Shown: positions 1 through 9,270, counted from the stretch's first letter. The stretch: 51,953 nt of DNA from Anaerophaga thermohalophila str. Valhall (GCF_000250735.1 NZ_AHZV01000100.1:1-51953); one strand, 5' to 3'. Numbers and translations: made by a program. The notes: a model not told the origin generated them from the letters alone.

Positions 1-83
1 GCACGGGCCGGAAAAATTTTCTGAAAACGTCCTGCAGGGTTGCACGGTCTCGAAAAATGTTCTGATAAACGTCCTGCATCGTT
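1..83. repeat. Tandem repeat, two copies of about 41-42 bp
   Basis: Two imperfect direct copies lie side by side at 1-41 and 42-83. Both start with gcacgg, share a gaaaaat-ttctga core and end with aacgtcctgca followed by gtt. A third unit appears to begin at 84 (gtctgg) but decays at once. The array probably continues beyond the left edge of the window. The rest of the gap up to the gene at 282 is AT-rich, and I see no convincing promoter in it. Confidence 0.7.
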
Positions 84-281
84 GTCTGGAATTGAAATGT
101 TATTGCATATTTAGTTAGTAGAATGATTAATTACGAAAAAAGGAAACAATATTTCAGACATATAATAGCAATGTAATCTTATTACTTTCAGAAGAACGAT
201 AATAAAAGAACTTGTTTATTATGATTTTTGTCAGTAATTTGCATGGGAATTTATCAAAACCCGATTAAAACCTAATAAATT

Positions 282-1043
282 ATGTTTACCAAGTTATCCA
301 TCTACGATTTACACAACAGTGAATTTATTCAGTACATCTATTATTTATTAGAAGTTTTAAAGGCCAAAAAACCTGAACAACTTAAGGTAAAAGAGATTTA
401 TGACACAATCTCTTCGAAGTACCAGCTTATGTCTTCCATCTTTAAACCAGAACGGGGCAGCGATATAACGCCTCAGATAGAGGAAGCTGACAAGCGCCGC
501 GATACTGCTATCAACGGTATCATCTCTTTACTTGATGCTTATGTTTATCATTACATTCCTGAAAAACGCGATGCTGCACTATGTCTGCTCAATGAAATCA
601 GCAATCACGGCCGAGGCATTTCCCGGTTCAACTATCAGTCGGAAACCAGCACAATAGAAAGCATTGTTACGAGGTGGAAGGGGTCGTCCGAATGCGTCAG
701 TGCTCTTGAAAAACTGATGATAACGGATTGGGTTGAAGAGATGGACAGTGCCAACAAAGATTTCCGAAAGTACTACTTTGAGCGGATGCAGGAGGATGCT
801 GAAAATCCTGAAATCAGACTTAAAGAAGTCAGAAAGGAAGTTACCGAGTTGTACCGTTTCCTGATCAACCAGTTAGAGATATTTGCAACCATCAACAGTA
901 ATGAAGTCTATTACGATACGATAAGGTCAATAAACGAACTCAACGAACGTTACAATCAACTTATATTGGCTCGTCAAAGTTCCGGGGGTGCAGATGAAGT
1001 GCAAGATGCAAATGACCTTTCTGCTGAAATTAACGAAAATTAA
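282..1043 (+). CDS. DUF6261 family protein (function unknown)
   Basis: A 253-residue soluble, largely helical protein with no signal peptide or membrane segment. The overall pattern (an N-terminal stretch around the phrase YDLHNSEF, long charged helices, and a C-terminal tail rich in Asn, Glu and Asp) matches my recollection of the DUF6261 proteins of Bacteroidota, which have no assigned function. The ATG at 282 is the first in frame after an AT-rich leader. The gene stands alone on the plus strand and is followed 30 bases after its stop by a terminator-like hairpin, so it is probably monocistronic. The family assignment is from memory of its sequence style; no catalytic motif is visible. Confidence 0.75.
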   Translation: MFTKLSIYDLHNSEFIQYIYYLLEVLKAKKPEQLKVKEIYDTISSKYQLMSSIFKPERGSDITPQIEEADKRRDTAINGIISLLDAYVYHYIPEKRDAALCLLNEISNHGRGISRFNYQSETSTIESIVTRWKGSSECVSALEKLMITDWVEEMDSANKDFRKYYFERMQEDAENPEIRLKEVRKEVTELYRFLINQLEIFATINSNEVYYDTIRSINELNERYNQLILARQSSGGADEVQDANDLSAEINEN

Positions 1044-1073
1044 TTACTAACCCATCGGGTTTTGATAATGATT

Positions 1074-1106
1074 AAGCTGAATATCCTTGTGGTGTTCAGC
1101 TTTTTT
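1074..1106 (+). terminator. Rho-independent terminator after the DUF6261 gene
   Basis: An 8-bp perfect stem (aagctgaa at 1074-1081 with ttcagctt at 1095-1102) encloses a 13-nt loop and runs straight into a T-tract. Confidence 0.75.
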
Positions 1107-1253
1107 GTGTGTTCTGACAATACTTCTATCAGAGCGTTTATTCCATTTTATGCTGATAATTTATCAAAACTTTTGTTTTTCGGCTGGTTACACAGATGCC
1201 ATTGAGTGCTTCACAGCGAGCGAGCCACAGAGGAAAACGAACGTTTTTGGACA

Positions 1254-1279
1254 ACCCCCACCGGAAAACCGGCAGGGGT
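1254..1279. terminator. GC-rich hairpin downstream of mutB
   Basis: An acccc..accgg / ccgg..ggggt hairpin with an AAAA loop lies 30 bases beyond the mutB stop codon (mutB is read on the minus strand). There is no clear T-run on the minus strand, so it could be a weak terminator or an RNA 3'-end stabiliser. Confidence 0.35.
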
Positions 1280-1307
1280 CTGTAAAGGTATCATTAGCAA
1301 CAAAAGT

Positions 1308-3461
1308 CTATTCTTCGTAACTCTGAAGTAACAATTTCAGGATATCGATGGCCGCGCGTGAAACCGACGATCCGGGACCAAAAATACCTACCACTCCGCA
1401 ATCGTAGAGGAACTTATAGTCCTGTTGTGGAATAACACCACCGGCAATGACCATAATATCTTCACGGCCGAGTTTTTTCAGTTCTTCAATTACCTGGGGA
1501 ACCAGGGTTTTGTGACCGGCTGCCAGTGAAGAAACGCCCAGTACATGAACGTCGTTCTCAACAGCCTGACGGGCAGCTTCGGCCGGTGTCTGGAACAACG
1601 GGCCCATATCCACGTCGAAGCCAATGTCGGCATACCCTGTGGCCACTACTTTGGCGCCACGGTCGTGGCCGTCCTGTCCCATTTTGGCAATCATAATACG
1701 GGGCTGACGTCCTTCTTTCTCTGCAAATTCTTTGGCCAGAGCGCGGGCTTGTTCAAACTCGCTGTCGTTTCCGGCTTCCGATGAATAAACTCCGTTAATA
1801 GATCGTATCACAGCTTTATATCTTCCAACTACTTTTTCACAAGCATAAGAAATTTCTCCCAAAGACGCACGTTTTTTTGCTGCTTCTACGGCCAGTTCCA
1901 AAAGGTTACCTTTTCCGGTTTCAACAGCTTTTGTAATGGCTTCGAGAGCGGCCTGAACTTCTTCTTCGTTGCGTTCGGCACGCAGTTTTTTAAGGCGTTC
2001 GATCTGAGAATTCCGTACAGCCGTATTGTCAATTTCCAAAATATCGATGGGGTCTTCTTTGTCGAGACGGTAACGATTGGTTCCGACAATTACCTGTTTT
2101 CCACTGTCAATTTTTGCCTGGGTGCGAGCAGCAGCCTCTTCGATACGCATTTTGGGAAGACCGGTTTCGATGGCTTTGGCCATTCCGCCCATTTCTTCAA
2201 TCTCCTGGATGTGGGCCCAGGCCTTTTCGGCCAGTTCTTTGGTAAGAGATTCTACATAGTAGGAACCGGCCCATGGATCGACCTCTTTAGTGATTTGGGT
2301 TTCTTCCTGAATGTATATCTGAGTGTTACGTGCAATACGGGCCGAAAAGTCGGTAGGCAAAGCGATGGCCTCGTCCAGTGCGTTGGTATGCAACGACTGG
2401 GTATGTCCCAGTGCAGCTGCCATTGCTTCGATACAGGTACGTCCCACATTGTTAAACGGGTCTTGTTCCTGCAGCGACCATCCCGAGGTTTGCGAGTGAG
2501 TACGCAGCGCCATCGATTTGGGATTTTGGGGGTTGAACTGCTTCACAATTTTAGCCCAGAGCATACGTGCAGCACGCATTTTGGCAATTTCCATGAAGTG
2601 GTTCATCCCAATGGCCCAGAAGAACGACAGCCGTGGGGCAAAAGCATCAATATTCAACCCCGACTGAACCCCTGTACGCAGATATTCAAGTCCGTCGGCA
2701 AGAGTGTATCCAAGTTCCAGATCGGCTGTAGCTCCGGCTTCCTGCATGTGGTATCCCGAAATGGAGATGCTGTTAAATTTAGGCATCTTTTGAGAAGTAT
2801 ATTCAAAGATATCAGCAATGATCCGCATTGAGAAGTCGGGGGGGTAGATGTAGGTATTGCGCACCATAAACTCCTTCAGAATATCGTTCTGAATGGTACC
2901 GCTCAGCTCTTCGAGCTTTGCACCTTGTTCAAGTCCGGCAACAATGTAAAATGCCATGACGGGTAAAACGGCACCGTTCATGGTCATTGAAACCGACATC
3001 TTGTTCAGCGGAATACCATCGAAAAGGACTTTCATGTCGAGGATAGAGTCGATGGCCACACCGGCTTTTCCAACATCACCCACCACACGCTCGTGGTCAG
3101 AATCGTATCCGCGGTGCGTAGCCAGGTCAAAGGCCACAGAAAGACCTTTCTGTCCGGCCGCCAGGTTACGGCGATAGAAGGCGTTGGACTCCTCGGCAGT
3201 CGAGAATCCGGCATACTGACGGATGGTCCAGGGACGCATGGCATACATAGCCGAATATGGCCCGCGCAGGTAGGGCGGGAGTCCGGCAGCATAATTCAGA
3301 TGCTCCATGCTTTCCAGGTCTTCTTTCGAATAAACGGGTTTCACCGGAATCTGCTCCGGGGTTATCCAATCCTTTTTAATGGAATGCTGTTGCTCCCAGG
3401 CTTTGGCATCGAATGAAAGCCGGTCGCTTTTGTAATCTATGTGTGAAAAATCTGGTCTCAT
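1308..3461 (-). CDS. mutB: Methylmalonyl-CoA mutase, large (alpha) subunit
   Basis: A 717-residue cobalamin-dependent mutase that interconverts succinyl-CoA and (R)-methylmalonyl-CoA, used by Bacteroidota for propionate formation or propionate assimilation. Residues 1 to about 550 form the substrate-binding TIM barrel, including a [10 protein letters not shown]-type segment. The C-terminal B12-binding domain carries the diagnostic DGHDRG motif at 597-602, whose His599 is the axial cobalt ligand, followed by a GGVIP segment. Length is normal for the family. In many relatives the small-subunit gene lies immediately upstream; here a GxxExxY gene bracketed by inverted repeats separates the two by about 470 bp. 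The start ATG lies 15 bases from the nearer inverted repeat. Confidence 0.97.
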   Translation of the reverse strand: MRPDFSHIDYKSDRLSFDAKAWEQQHSIKKDWITPEQIPVKPVYSKEDLESMEHLNYAAGLPPYLRGPYSAMYAMRPWTIRQYAGFSTAEESNAFYRRNLAAGQKGLSVAFDLATHRGYDSDHERVVGDVGKAGVAIDSILDMKVLFDGIPLNKMSVSMTMNGAVLPVMAFYIVAGLEQGAKLEELSGTIQNDILKEFMVRNTYIYPPDFSMRIIADIFEYTSQKMPKFNSISISGYHMQEAGATADLELGYTLADGLEYLRTGVQSGLNIDAFAPRLSFFWAIGMNHFMEIAKMRAARMLWAKIVKQFNPQNPKSMALRTHSQTSGWSLQEQDPFNNVGRTCIEAMAAALGHTQSLHTNALDEAIALPTDFSARIARNTQIYIQEETQITKEVDPWAGSYYVESLTKELAEKAWAHIQEIEEMGGMAKAIETGLPKMRIEEAAARTQAKIDSGKQVIVGTNRYRLDKEDPIDILEIDNTAVRNSQIERLKKLRAERNEEEVQAALEAITKAVETGKGNLLELAVEAAKKRASLGEISYACEKVVGRYKAVIRSINGVYSSEAGNDSEFEQARALAKEFAEKEGRQPRIMIAKMGQDGHDRGAKVVATGYADIGFDVDMGPLFQTPAEAARQAVENDVHVLGVSSLAAGHKTLVPQVIEELKKLGREDIMVIAGGVIPQQDYKFLYDCGVVGIFGPGSSVSRAAIDILKLLLQSYEE

Positions 3462-3475
3462 AATAGCTATTTTTT

Positions 3476-3513
3476 AACGCAGAGGCGCTAAGACGCTGAG
3501 TTTATTTCAGAGA
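3476..3513 (+). repeat. Left inverted repeat of the GxxExxY cassette
   Basis: The core AACGCAGAGGCGC-type sequence at 3476-3500 matches the reverse complement of 3908-3932 at 19 of 25 positions. The similarity continues weakly (TTTATTTCAGAGA) to the stop codon of the GxxExxY gene. Confidence 0.7.
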
Positions 3514-3893
3514 TTATTGACTTTGCGGTAAATACCTTTGTGCAATAGCGGAACATTGAAATTGATCAGCAATCCAAGTTTTTTGTTGGCAAGTTTCAGG
3601 TATGTAACCAATTGTACTTCATGTACAGGGTGTACCTCTTCAACCGCTTTCAGTTCAACAATCACTTCTTTTTCAACCAACAAATCAAGAATGAAATCCT
3701 TGTTTAAAGATTCGTTTTTATAGATTAATGGCAAATGTACCTGCTCTTCTACCAGCAAGCCCCTATTTCGAAGTTCGTGAGCAAGACAGGCGCCATAAAC
3801 AGATTCCAGTAATCCTGGCCCAAGTTCTTTGTGAACTTCGATGGCTCCTCCTATAATCTGCGAAGATATTTTATTTAAGGCATCCCTTGTCAT
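3507..3893 (-). CDS. GxxExxY protein (PD-(D/E)XK-like small protein)
   Basis: A 128-residue protein with the name-giving G-x-x-E-x-x-Y motif at about residues 27-33 (GLLESVY). A nuclease-fold-like strand pattern follows in the middle: an Asp in FILDLLV, then VIVELKA with the E-x-K pair of PD-(D/E)XK enzymes. The biochemical role of the family is not established as far as I know. The gene sits inside the mutA-mutB pair on the same strand. Inverted repeats lie 14 bp before its start and at its stop, so the unit looks like a small inserted cassette of about 457 bp and not an original part of the operon. Confidence 0.9.
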   Translation of the reverse strand: MTRDALNKISSQIIGGAIEVHKELGPGLLESVYGACLAHELRNRGLLVEEQVHLPLIYKNESLNKDFILDLLVEKEVIVELKAVEEVHPVHEVQLVTYLKLANKKLGLLINFNVPLLHKGIYRKVNNL

Positions 3894-3907
3894 CTCTCAT
3901 ATAAAAA

Positions 3908-3932
3908 CTTTGCGTCATCGCGTCTTTGCGTT
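3908..3932 (-). repeat. Right inverted repeat of the GxxExxY cassette
   Basis: Read on the minus strand it is AACGCAAAGACGCGATGACG plus CAAAG, followed by TTTTTATATGAGAG and then the GxxExxY start codon. It directly follows the mutA stop codon. Related copies without the gene occur at 39124-39147 and 43876-43892. Confidence 0.7.
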
Positions 3933-3933
3933 T

Positions 3934-5796
3934 TTATTGGATGTTCAACATTTTATTAAACTCTTGCAACGTTTCCAGCAAGTTGGAACGTATATTGATG
4001 AAGTGCTCAATCCCTTGTTTTTTCAGGTCGTCGGCACAGGCGGGGGCACCTGCCACCACAAAGACAGCTTCGCCGTTGAGTGCTTTGAAAGCAGCCGGGG
4101 CGGCTTCGGCATATTCATCATCCGAAGAGCAGAGCACTACGATATCGGCTTTGGCTTTCCTGGCAGCTTCCACACCTTCTTCTACCGTATCGAAACCGAG
4201 ATTATCGATGATTTCGTAGCCGGCACATCCGAAGAAGTTTCCTGAAAACTGGGAGCGGGCCAGTCGCATGGCCAGGTTTCCGTAGGTCAGCATAAATACT
4301 TTTGGTCGTTTCGCTGCTTTTTCGGTAGCCAGGCGAAGCGCTTCGAATTCTTCGGCACCACGATACAACTGGATGGGTTCAATTTCCGATCCTTCTTCGG
4401 AGTCGGTAAATGTACGTTCTTCACTGATTTCGGAAGAGACCGACTCCAGGTTGTTGGGATACTGGTTGGTGCCCAGCAGAATCTCTTTACGGCGGGCCAG
4501 GTCTTTCTTCCTTTTTCCGGAAGCTTCCTTAACATGCGCCTGAATTACACCCCCTTTTAGTGCTTTGGTATAGCCGCCTTTTTCTTCCACCTCGAGGAAT
4601 AATTTCCAGGCTTCGTTGGCGATACTGTCTGTCAGGTTTTCTATATAGTAGCTTCCGGCAGACGGGTCAACAATCATGCTGAAATAAGCCTCCTCCTTCA
4701 ACAGCAATTGTTGATTACGTGCAATCCTTTCGCTAAAAGCGTTGGGCTGACGGAATACCTGATCGAACGGTGCTACGGTGAGTGAATCGGTACCGCCAAT
4801 AGTGGCGCTCATGGCTTCTGTCTGGGTACGAAGCATGTTTACGTAAGGATCGTAAATGGTTTTGTTCCATTCCGATGTTTCGCAGTGGGTATGCATTTTG
4901 GTCACCTCTTTATCGGCAGGGTTGTATGCATCTGTGATTTTGGCCCAAAGCAGGCGTCCTGCACGCAGTTTCGCAATCTCCATAAAATAGTTGCCGCCAA
5001 TACCAAAATTGAATCGTATGCTTCGGGCAGCATCGTCGGCATTGATGCCGCGCTTTGTTAGCTGAGCCATGTACTCGTTGGCCATAGCAAGACCAAAGCC
5101 CAGTTCCTGAACAATGGTTGCGCCGGCATTGTTAAAATGTTTGGCATTAACCGTAAGGGGTTGAAACAGCTTCATCTCTCTTCCCTCTTTTACCAGCTCA
5201 GCCGAATTGTCCAGTAACTCTTCAACGGGAACACAGGTTTTGCCGGTGATGGTAAGATTTCCGAGCGGATCAAAATTCAGAGACCCTTTTACTTCTTTTA
5301 AACCGGCATCTTTTTCATTAAGCCACTCTTTCAGCAGCGAGAGGAGTTTTTGATTGCCATGTGAGGTTGAAAAGTTCAGTTCTGCTGCCTGAGGCACTAT
5401 CCCTTTCAGGAGGGTATCAATGCTTTCTTTGGTTATCAGCTCTTCATTCACGAAAAAGAAGCCCAGTGAATCAACCCCTTTGTTCAGTACATCCAGTGCC
5501 TTCCGGTTGGCTTCCTTTACATCTTTGACAACAATATCCTGGCGAACCAGCCATTTGTTGTGGGTTTTGGTGCCACGAACAAAGGGATATTCTCCCGGAA
5601 GACTGTCAAGATATTCAAGTCCCTTCAAATCCTCTTCCCTGTAAAAGGGGCGGACTTTAAATCCTTCATTGGTTTTCCAAACGAGCTTCTTTTCGAAATC
5701 GGCTCCTTTGAGGTCCGCTGTTATCTTATCCATCCATTCCTCTGTGGAAACAGGTGGAAACTCATTAAACAACGATTGATTTGATTTATCTGCCAT
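3934..5796 (-). CDS. mutA: Methylmalonyl-CoA mutase, small (beta) subunit
   Basis: A 620-residue homologue of the large subunit that forms the non-catalytic partner of the mutase heterodimer. It has the barrel domain (for example a MHTHCETSEWN segment where MutB has [13 protein letters not shown]). Its C-terminal domain lacks the DxHxxG cobalamin ligand motif, as expected for beta subunits. The frame is open to an earlier ATG at 5835. I place the start at 5796 (protein begins MADKSNQSL) because a promoter-like TAATTTTG box at 5833-5840 would put the transcription start downstream of the earlier codon. Transcription probably continues through the GxxExxY gene into mutB. Confidence 0.95.
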   Translation of the reverse strand: MADKSNQSLFNEFPPVSTEEWMDKITADLKGADFEKKLVWKTNEGFKVRPFYREEDLKGLEYLDSLPGEYPFVRGTKTHNKWLVRQDIVVKDVKEANRKALDVLNKGVDSLGFFFVNEELITKESIDTLLKGIVPQAAELNFSTSHGNQKLLSLLKEWLNEKDAGLKEVKGSLNFDPLGNLTITGKTCVPVEELLDNSAELVKEGREMKLFQPLTVNAKHFNNAGATIVQELGFGLAMANEYMAQLTKRGINADDAARSIRFNFGIGGNYFMEIAKLRAGRLLWAKITDAYNPADKEVTKMHTHCETSEWNKTIYDPYVNMLRTQTEAMSATIGGTDSLTVAPFDQVFRQPNAFSERIARNQQLLLKEEAYFSMIVDPSAGSYYIENLTDSIANEAWKLFLEVEEKGGYTKALKGGVIQAHVKEASGKRKKDLARRKEILLGTNQYPNNLESVSSEISEERTFTDSEEGSEIEPIQLYRGAEEFEALRLATEKAAKRPKVFMLTYGNLAMRLARSQFSGNFFGCAGYEIIDNLGFDTVEEGVEAARKAKADIVVLCSSDDEYAEAAPAAFKALNGEAVFVVAGAPACADDLKKQGIEHFINIRSNLLETLQEFNKMLNIQ

Positions 5797-5832
5797 AATG
5801 TAACTATTTATTTTGTGCGCGTTAACAGGGCG

Positions 5833-5840
5833 CAAAATTA
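5833..5840 (-). promoter_or_regulatory. Putative -7 promoter box for mutA
   Basis: On the minus strand this reads TAATTTTG, matching the Bacteroidota -7 consensus TAnnTTTG, about 37 nt before the chosen mutA start. No clear TTTG -33 box is visible. Confidence 0.45.
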
Positions 5841-5937
5841 ACGAAATTATTCTGGATTGGGAATAAAGGCTTTGTGTTTATGGCATGTTGTTGAGCAGTT
5901 AGGCATGAGGTATAACCTTTTTTCTCAAAAAAAACAT

Positions 5938-5975
5938 AAAAAAATCCGGTCAGAAAATTTTCCATAACCGGATTA
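5938..5975 (-). terminator. Rho-independent terminator of the secreted-protein gene
   Basis: On the minus strand an 8-bp stem AATCCGGT / ACCGGATT (5968-5975 with 5944-5951) is followed by a run of T. It lies 25 bases beyond the stop codon at 6000. Confidence 0.75.
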
Positions 5976-5999
5976 ACTTAATAATAAAAAGAAAGAAAT

Positions 6000-7694
6000 C
6001 TATTGATTGTAATCGTTAACAATCTTCACCAGTGTTTCTTCTGATATTTCATCAACAGATCCATTTTGCATCAACTTGCCCAATCCTGTAGAAGTTTGCA
6101 TCAACTTGCCCAATCCCGTAGAAGCTTCTTCCTGAGGGGCATTTTCATACTCTCCGTTTTTTATTTTCTTAGCTACATCCTTATTGTCTTCCAGCATTTT
6201 GGCCAGGCGATTATAATTAAGAACCTTTACTGCTTTTCCGTCCTTTGAAATAACAAAGCCCTCTTCAGTTGCTCCCCCTTCAGAGCCTCCAATGACCAAA
6301 TCGGTACCGACTTTTTCAAACATGCGATAAAGACAGGCCTTCCCTGTAATCATTTCTTCCATAAAAGCCTGATTTCCGCCCAGACTAACCAAAGTGGGAT
6401 CTTTGTATTCAATATTTTTATACTGAACACCCAATATTGCAAAGCCTTTTATATCATCCTCATCAACAGCATCCTTAGATACTGGTGATCCCATCTCTTC
6501 GTTGAAAATGGTTTTCTCATAAATCTTAAAAGAATTACATGCATCCTCAGGATTTTGTCCGAAGATATGAGACAGTTTCAGAACGCCTTTATGTTCTTTT
6601 CCCTTCTTATCAGTATAAACCACATTGTAGCAATAGTTACGAAACGGGGATATTGATGCCAGCTCTGAATACGGTCTTCCGGAAGCTTTGAACGACTCCC
6701 ATCTGGCCTGAGCATCAGCAACTACTTCATTTTTTTGATAGTAAGAACCTAAAAACGGGTTTCTGTAATGCTCGAGATAGCTTTCTTTAATTGCCGGGGG
6801 ATTAACCAAAAGCAACAGGTTTACAAGATTATTTGAAGCCACCTGCAACTCCTTCTTGTACTCTTTTGGGTCGGCCATTCCCTTTTCTATCTGGCCGTCC
6901 CAAAATTCAAAAACACTTTTATACTCATCGTAAAGTTCGGAGGGAAGCATTCCATTGTTTATTTTATTGACAATTTCAATGCCCGAAGTATATGGCTTAT
7001 CCCAGGCTGTATAATCATGCTTGCTATTAGACTTAAATCCTTCGATTTCTACCTCATAAACCTCTTTTGAATAACTCAGTTGCTTCTGAGCAACATTCCG
7101 GACAGCAGCCATCAATTGATTTTCTAATTCCTCAACAACGTAATCATGAACATCATCAAATTTTTCCTCAATCGTCTTCTCGATAATTTTGGGGTCTGTT
7201 ACTTTCTTCGTAGGTGTTCCGTAGCTGGTATAGATTGGAGGAAAAACCACCTTAACGGAATCAATATAATCAGAGAGAACCAGCTTTTTGGTGAATTTTC
7301 CATCGATCTTTATCTCCCAGGTAGGAACAGTTTTATAAATGGCTTTGAAATCAGTATTATACTCATTATCTGCAACATCGACGATTTGGTATTGTGGAAA
7401 ATCAACAGGTTTTGGAACCAGGGTAATGGAAACATCAGGTGATTCTTCTGTATAAGTATATCCCTGTAAGGCGAGAACCCCCAATGTAAATTTCTTGTCG
7501 GGAGCAAACAAAAGCGTTTTATTATTTTTTATCGGTTCAACGTCCCTCAGTTGGATTGAGTAAGTTTCTACTCCTGGCATTGTAATTAAAGGATACTTCA
7601 AATACTGAATATCCTTTTTTTCAACAATAACTCTTTGTGAATACGCATTAATACTGGCCAAAACAGCCAGAAATAAAACAAAATAATTTTTCAT
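6000..7694 (-). CDS. Secreted protein of unknown function with C-terminal 10-residue tandem repeat
   Basis: A 564-residue protein with a clear signal peptide (about residues 1-19, hydrophobic core FVLFLAVLA, cleavage near AYS-Q). I do not recognise a family. The mature chain is rich in Lys, Glu and Tyr and has no further membrane segment, so it should be periplasmic or exported. Near the C terminus the peptide STGLGKLMQ occurs twice in a row, produced by a 30-bp tandem duplication in the DNA (6065-6124). The gene is monocistronic, with its own terminator on one side and about 235 bp without features upstream. No catalytic motif was found. Confidence 0.8.
   Translation of the reverse strand: MKNYFVLFLAVLASINAYSQRVIVEKKDIQYLKYPLITMPGVETYSIQLRDVEPIKNNKTLLFAPDKKFTLGVLALQGYTYTEESPDVSITLVPKPVDFPQYQIVDVADNEYNTDFKAIYKTVPTWEIKIDGKFTKKLVLSDYIDSVKVVFPPIYTSYGTPTKKVTDPKIIEKTIEEKFDDVHDYVVEELENQLMAAVRNVAQKQLSYSKEVYEVEIEGFKSNSKHDYTAWDKPYTSGIEIVNKINNGMLPSELYDEYKSVFEFWDGQIEKGMADPKEYKKELQVASNNLVNLLLLVNPPAIKESYLEHYRNPFLGSYYQKNEVVADAQARWESFKASGRPYSELASISPFRNYCYNVVYTDKKGKEHKGVLKLSHIFGQNPEDACNSFKIYEKTIFNEEMGSPVSKDAVDEDDIKGFAILGVQYKNIEYKDPTLVSLGGNQAFMEEMITGKACLYRMFEKVGTDLVIGGSEGGATEEGFVISKDGKAVKVLNYNRLAKMLEDNKDVAKKIKNGEYENAPQEEASTGLGKLMQTSTGLGKLMQNGSVDEISEETLVKIVNDYNQ
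6065..6124. repeat. 30-bp in-frame tandem duplication
   Basis: Units 6065-6094 and 6095-6124 are identical at 29 of 30 positions (T at 6086, C at 6116). The duplication adds exactly ten residues to the encoded protein. Confidence 0.9.
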
Positions 7695-7929
7695 CGAAAA
7701 ATAGGTTTAGAAAAGTTAATAATATAAATCGGAGTGTTACGAAGAAGATTGGTAGATATTAGTGAAATCATCTGCAAAGGATTAGGAAATTCAAATCAAA
7801 TTTAAACAAAAGATTTCAAAATTCAACAATGAGATCCCGGATAATTTCCTAAAAACTCATATAAATTACAGTTATCTATTATAGGCTCTTAAAAGAGAAA
7901 TAGTCGCAAAATAAAACGTAGAAGGGAAT
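7695..7929. other. Intergenic gap without recognisable content
   Basis: An AT-rich stretch between the start of the secreted-protein gene and the stop of the LuxR-type remnant. I see no ORF, strong hairpin or repeat-family member in it. Confidence 0.5.
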
Positions 7930-8253
7930 CTAAATCAACCGGTGATAGCGGGCATAATAGATAGCCTCTGAGATATTGGTAACGTCCAGTTTCCGGAAAA
8001 TATTTCTTTTGTGCTGCTTCACTGTTGAAACAGTAATATTTAATTCATCTCCGATGGTTGAATTTGGCTCACCCTGACCGCTGCGTAAAAGAATTTCTTT
8101 TTCTCTGGGGGTAAGTTCATTCTGATAACGAAGGTAAAAACGTCTGGTTTCAGAATTGAAGCGATATTGAAGTGGCTCACTCAGGTTCTGAATAACTGCG
8201 TTTCCAGCATGTGGAGAAAGCGATGGAGACACAAAACAAAGGGTTGAAATCAA
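7930..8253 (-). pseudogene. LuxR-type regulator, 5'-truncated remnant
   Basis: A 107-residue open frame whose last 65 residues form a complete LuxR/GerE helix-turn-helix: ELTPREKEIL, then ITVSTVKQHKRNIFRKL, then NISEAIYYA. The first 40 residues look like the tail of an upstream sensory or PAS-like domain. There is no ATG; only a TTG at 8253 is available, just after an in-frame stop. The N-terminal part of the gene is therefore probably lost. The truncation point faces the truncated GH43 gene, which suggests that one deletion or rearrangement removed both 5' ends. It could still be expressed as a short DNA-binding protein, but I think that less likely. Confidence 0.6.
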
Positions 8254-8256
8254 TTT

Positions 8257-9270
8257 TTGGCAAATTCATTGAACAGCCCTAACATCTCCCTAATCTGGAT
8301 TTGCCGGCCAACCTTTCTATTCACTAAAAAAGCGGTTTGGACAGTCTGCCACGACCGCTTTTTTAAATTCAATGCCATTGACCCCTCTTACATAGTCACA
8401 CCAGAAGGCGAACATTGGCTAATCTATGGATCATGGCACTCAGGGATTGCTGCTGTTCAGCTCAATCCACAAACAGGAAAACCGGATAAATGGGAAACTC
8501 AGGATGATTATGGAGTCAGGATTGCCGGGCGTGGAAATGTGAACACCAATCGCTGGCAAGCACTTGAAGCCCCAGAGATCGTCTACAATGAGGAAACGGG
8601 ATATTACTATCTCTTTCTTGCCTATGACGAGCTATCTGTGGCTTACAACACCAGAGTGGCGCGTTCACAAAATATTACCGGTCCATACTATGGCATAGAT
8701 GATGGCAACGTGACCCGGGGTGATGAGTGTTACCCCATACTTACGCATCCATACAAATTTAATGACCACTACGGATGGGTAGGTATTTCACACTGCGCCG
8801 TTTTTAAAGATGAAACTACGGGACAATGGTATTACTCCTCGCAGGGTAGGTTGCCAAGAGACGTTCCCGGCATCAATGTTTCAAATGCAGTGATGATGGG
8901 ACAGGTTCGCGAAATTGAATGGACCTCTGAAGGATGGCCCGTTGTGATGCCTGAAAGATATGCCGGGGTCCCCGAAGGAGGACTTCAGGAAGCAGATATT
9001 CCGGGTATATATGAGTTAATTACCCTGGGTTATGATTATCAAACCATGCAAACCTCGTTGAGACTAACTTTAAATCCCAATGGAACAGCGACCGGAGCCC
9101 TCGAGGGGGCATGGAGCTATGATGCCTCATCCAGTACCTTTACCATTGGGAACCAGGAATTGATTATAGAAAAAGGATGGGACTGGGAAGCCAATCCAAG
9201 ACACACCACCCCAATCTTTTCCGGAATAGACAGTGCCGGCAGATCCTTATGGGGTAAAAAGAATTATTAA
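8257..9270 (+). pseudogene. GH43 arabinan endo-1,5-alpha-L-arabinosidase, 5'-truncated
   Basis: From about 8362 on, the frame encodes the second part of a family 43 arabinanase. It keeps the FNAIDPS motif with the pKa-modulating Asp, the EAPEIVY motif with the general-acid Glu, and the C-terminal lipocalin-like domain ending near SLWGKK. The first two propeller blades with the catalytic-base Asp and any signal peptide are missing. The 35 residues before FNAIDPS do not look like GH43 and include a stem-loop (8326-8364), so the TTG at 8257 is only the first possible start of an open frame. Without the catalytic base the product should be inactive. The cause could also be an assembly join. Confidence 0.7.
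8326..8364. terminator. Terminator-like hairpin at the LuxR/GH43 junction
   Basis: An 11-bp perfect inverted repeat (aaaaaagcggt at 8326-8336, accgctttttt at 8354-8364) surrounds a 17-nt loop. It has A- and T-tracts on its two sides, as in a bidirectional terminator. GH43 similarity begins immediately after it, so it is probably the end of a different, lost transcription unit. Confidence 0.6.

Noticed and set aside
1087-1320. A 77-residue open frame after the DUF6261 gene
   Set aside because: It starts within the terminator hairpin and runs into the 3' end of mutB; composition is not protein-like.
2211-2831. A 206-residue open frame on the plus strand inside mutB
   Set aside because: It lies antisense to a clear mutase gene and shows no family motif; it is a by-product of codon usage.
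5797-5999. Cobalamin riboswitch upstream of mutA
   Set aside because: The leader between the promoter box and the start is only about 30 nt and no B12-box-like sequence is visible.
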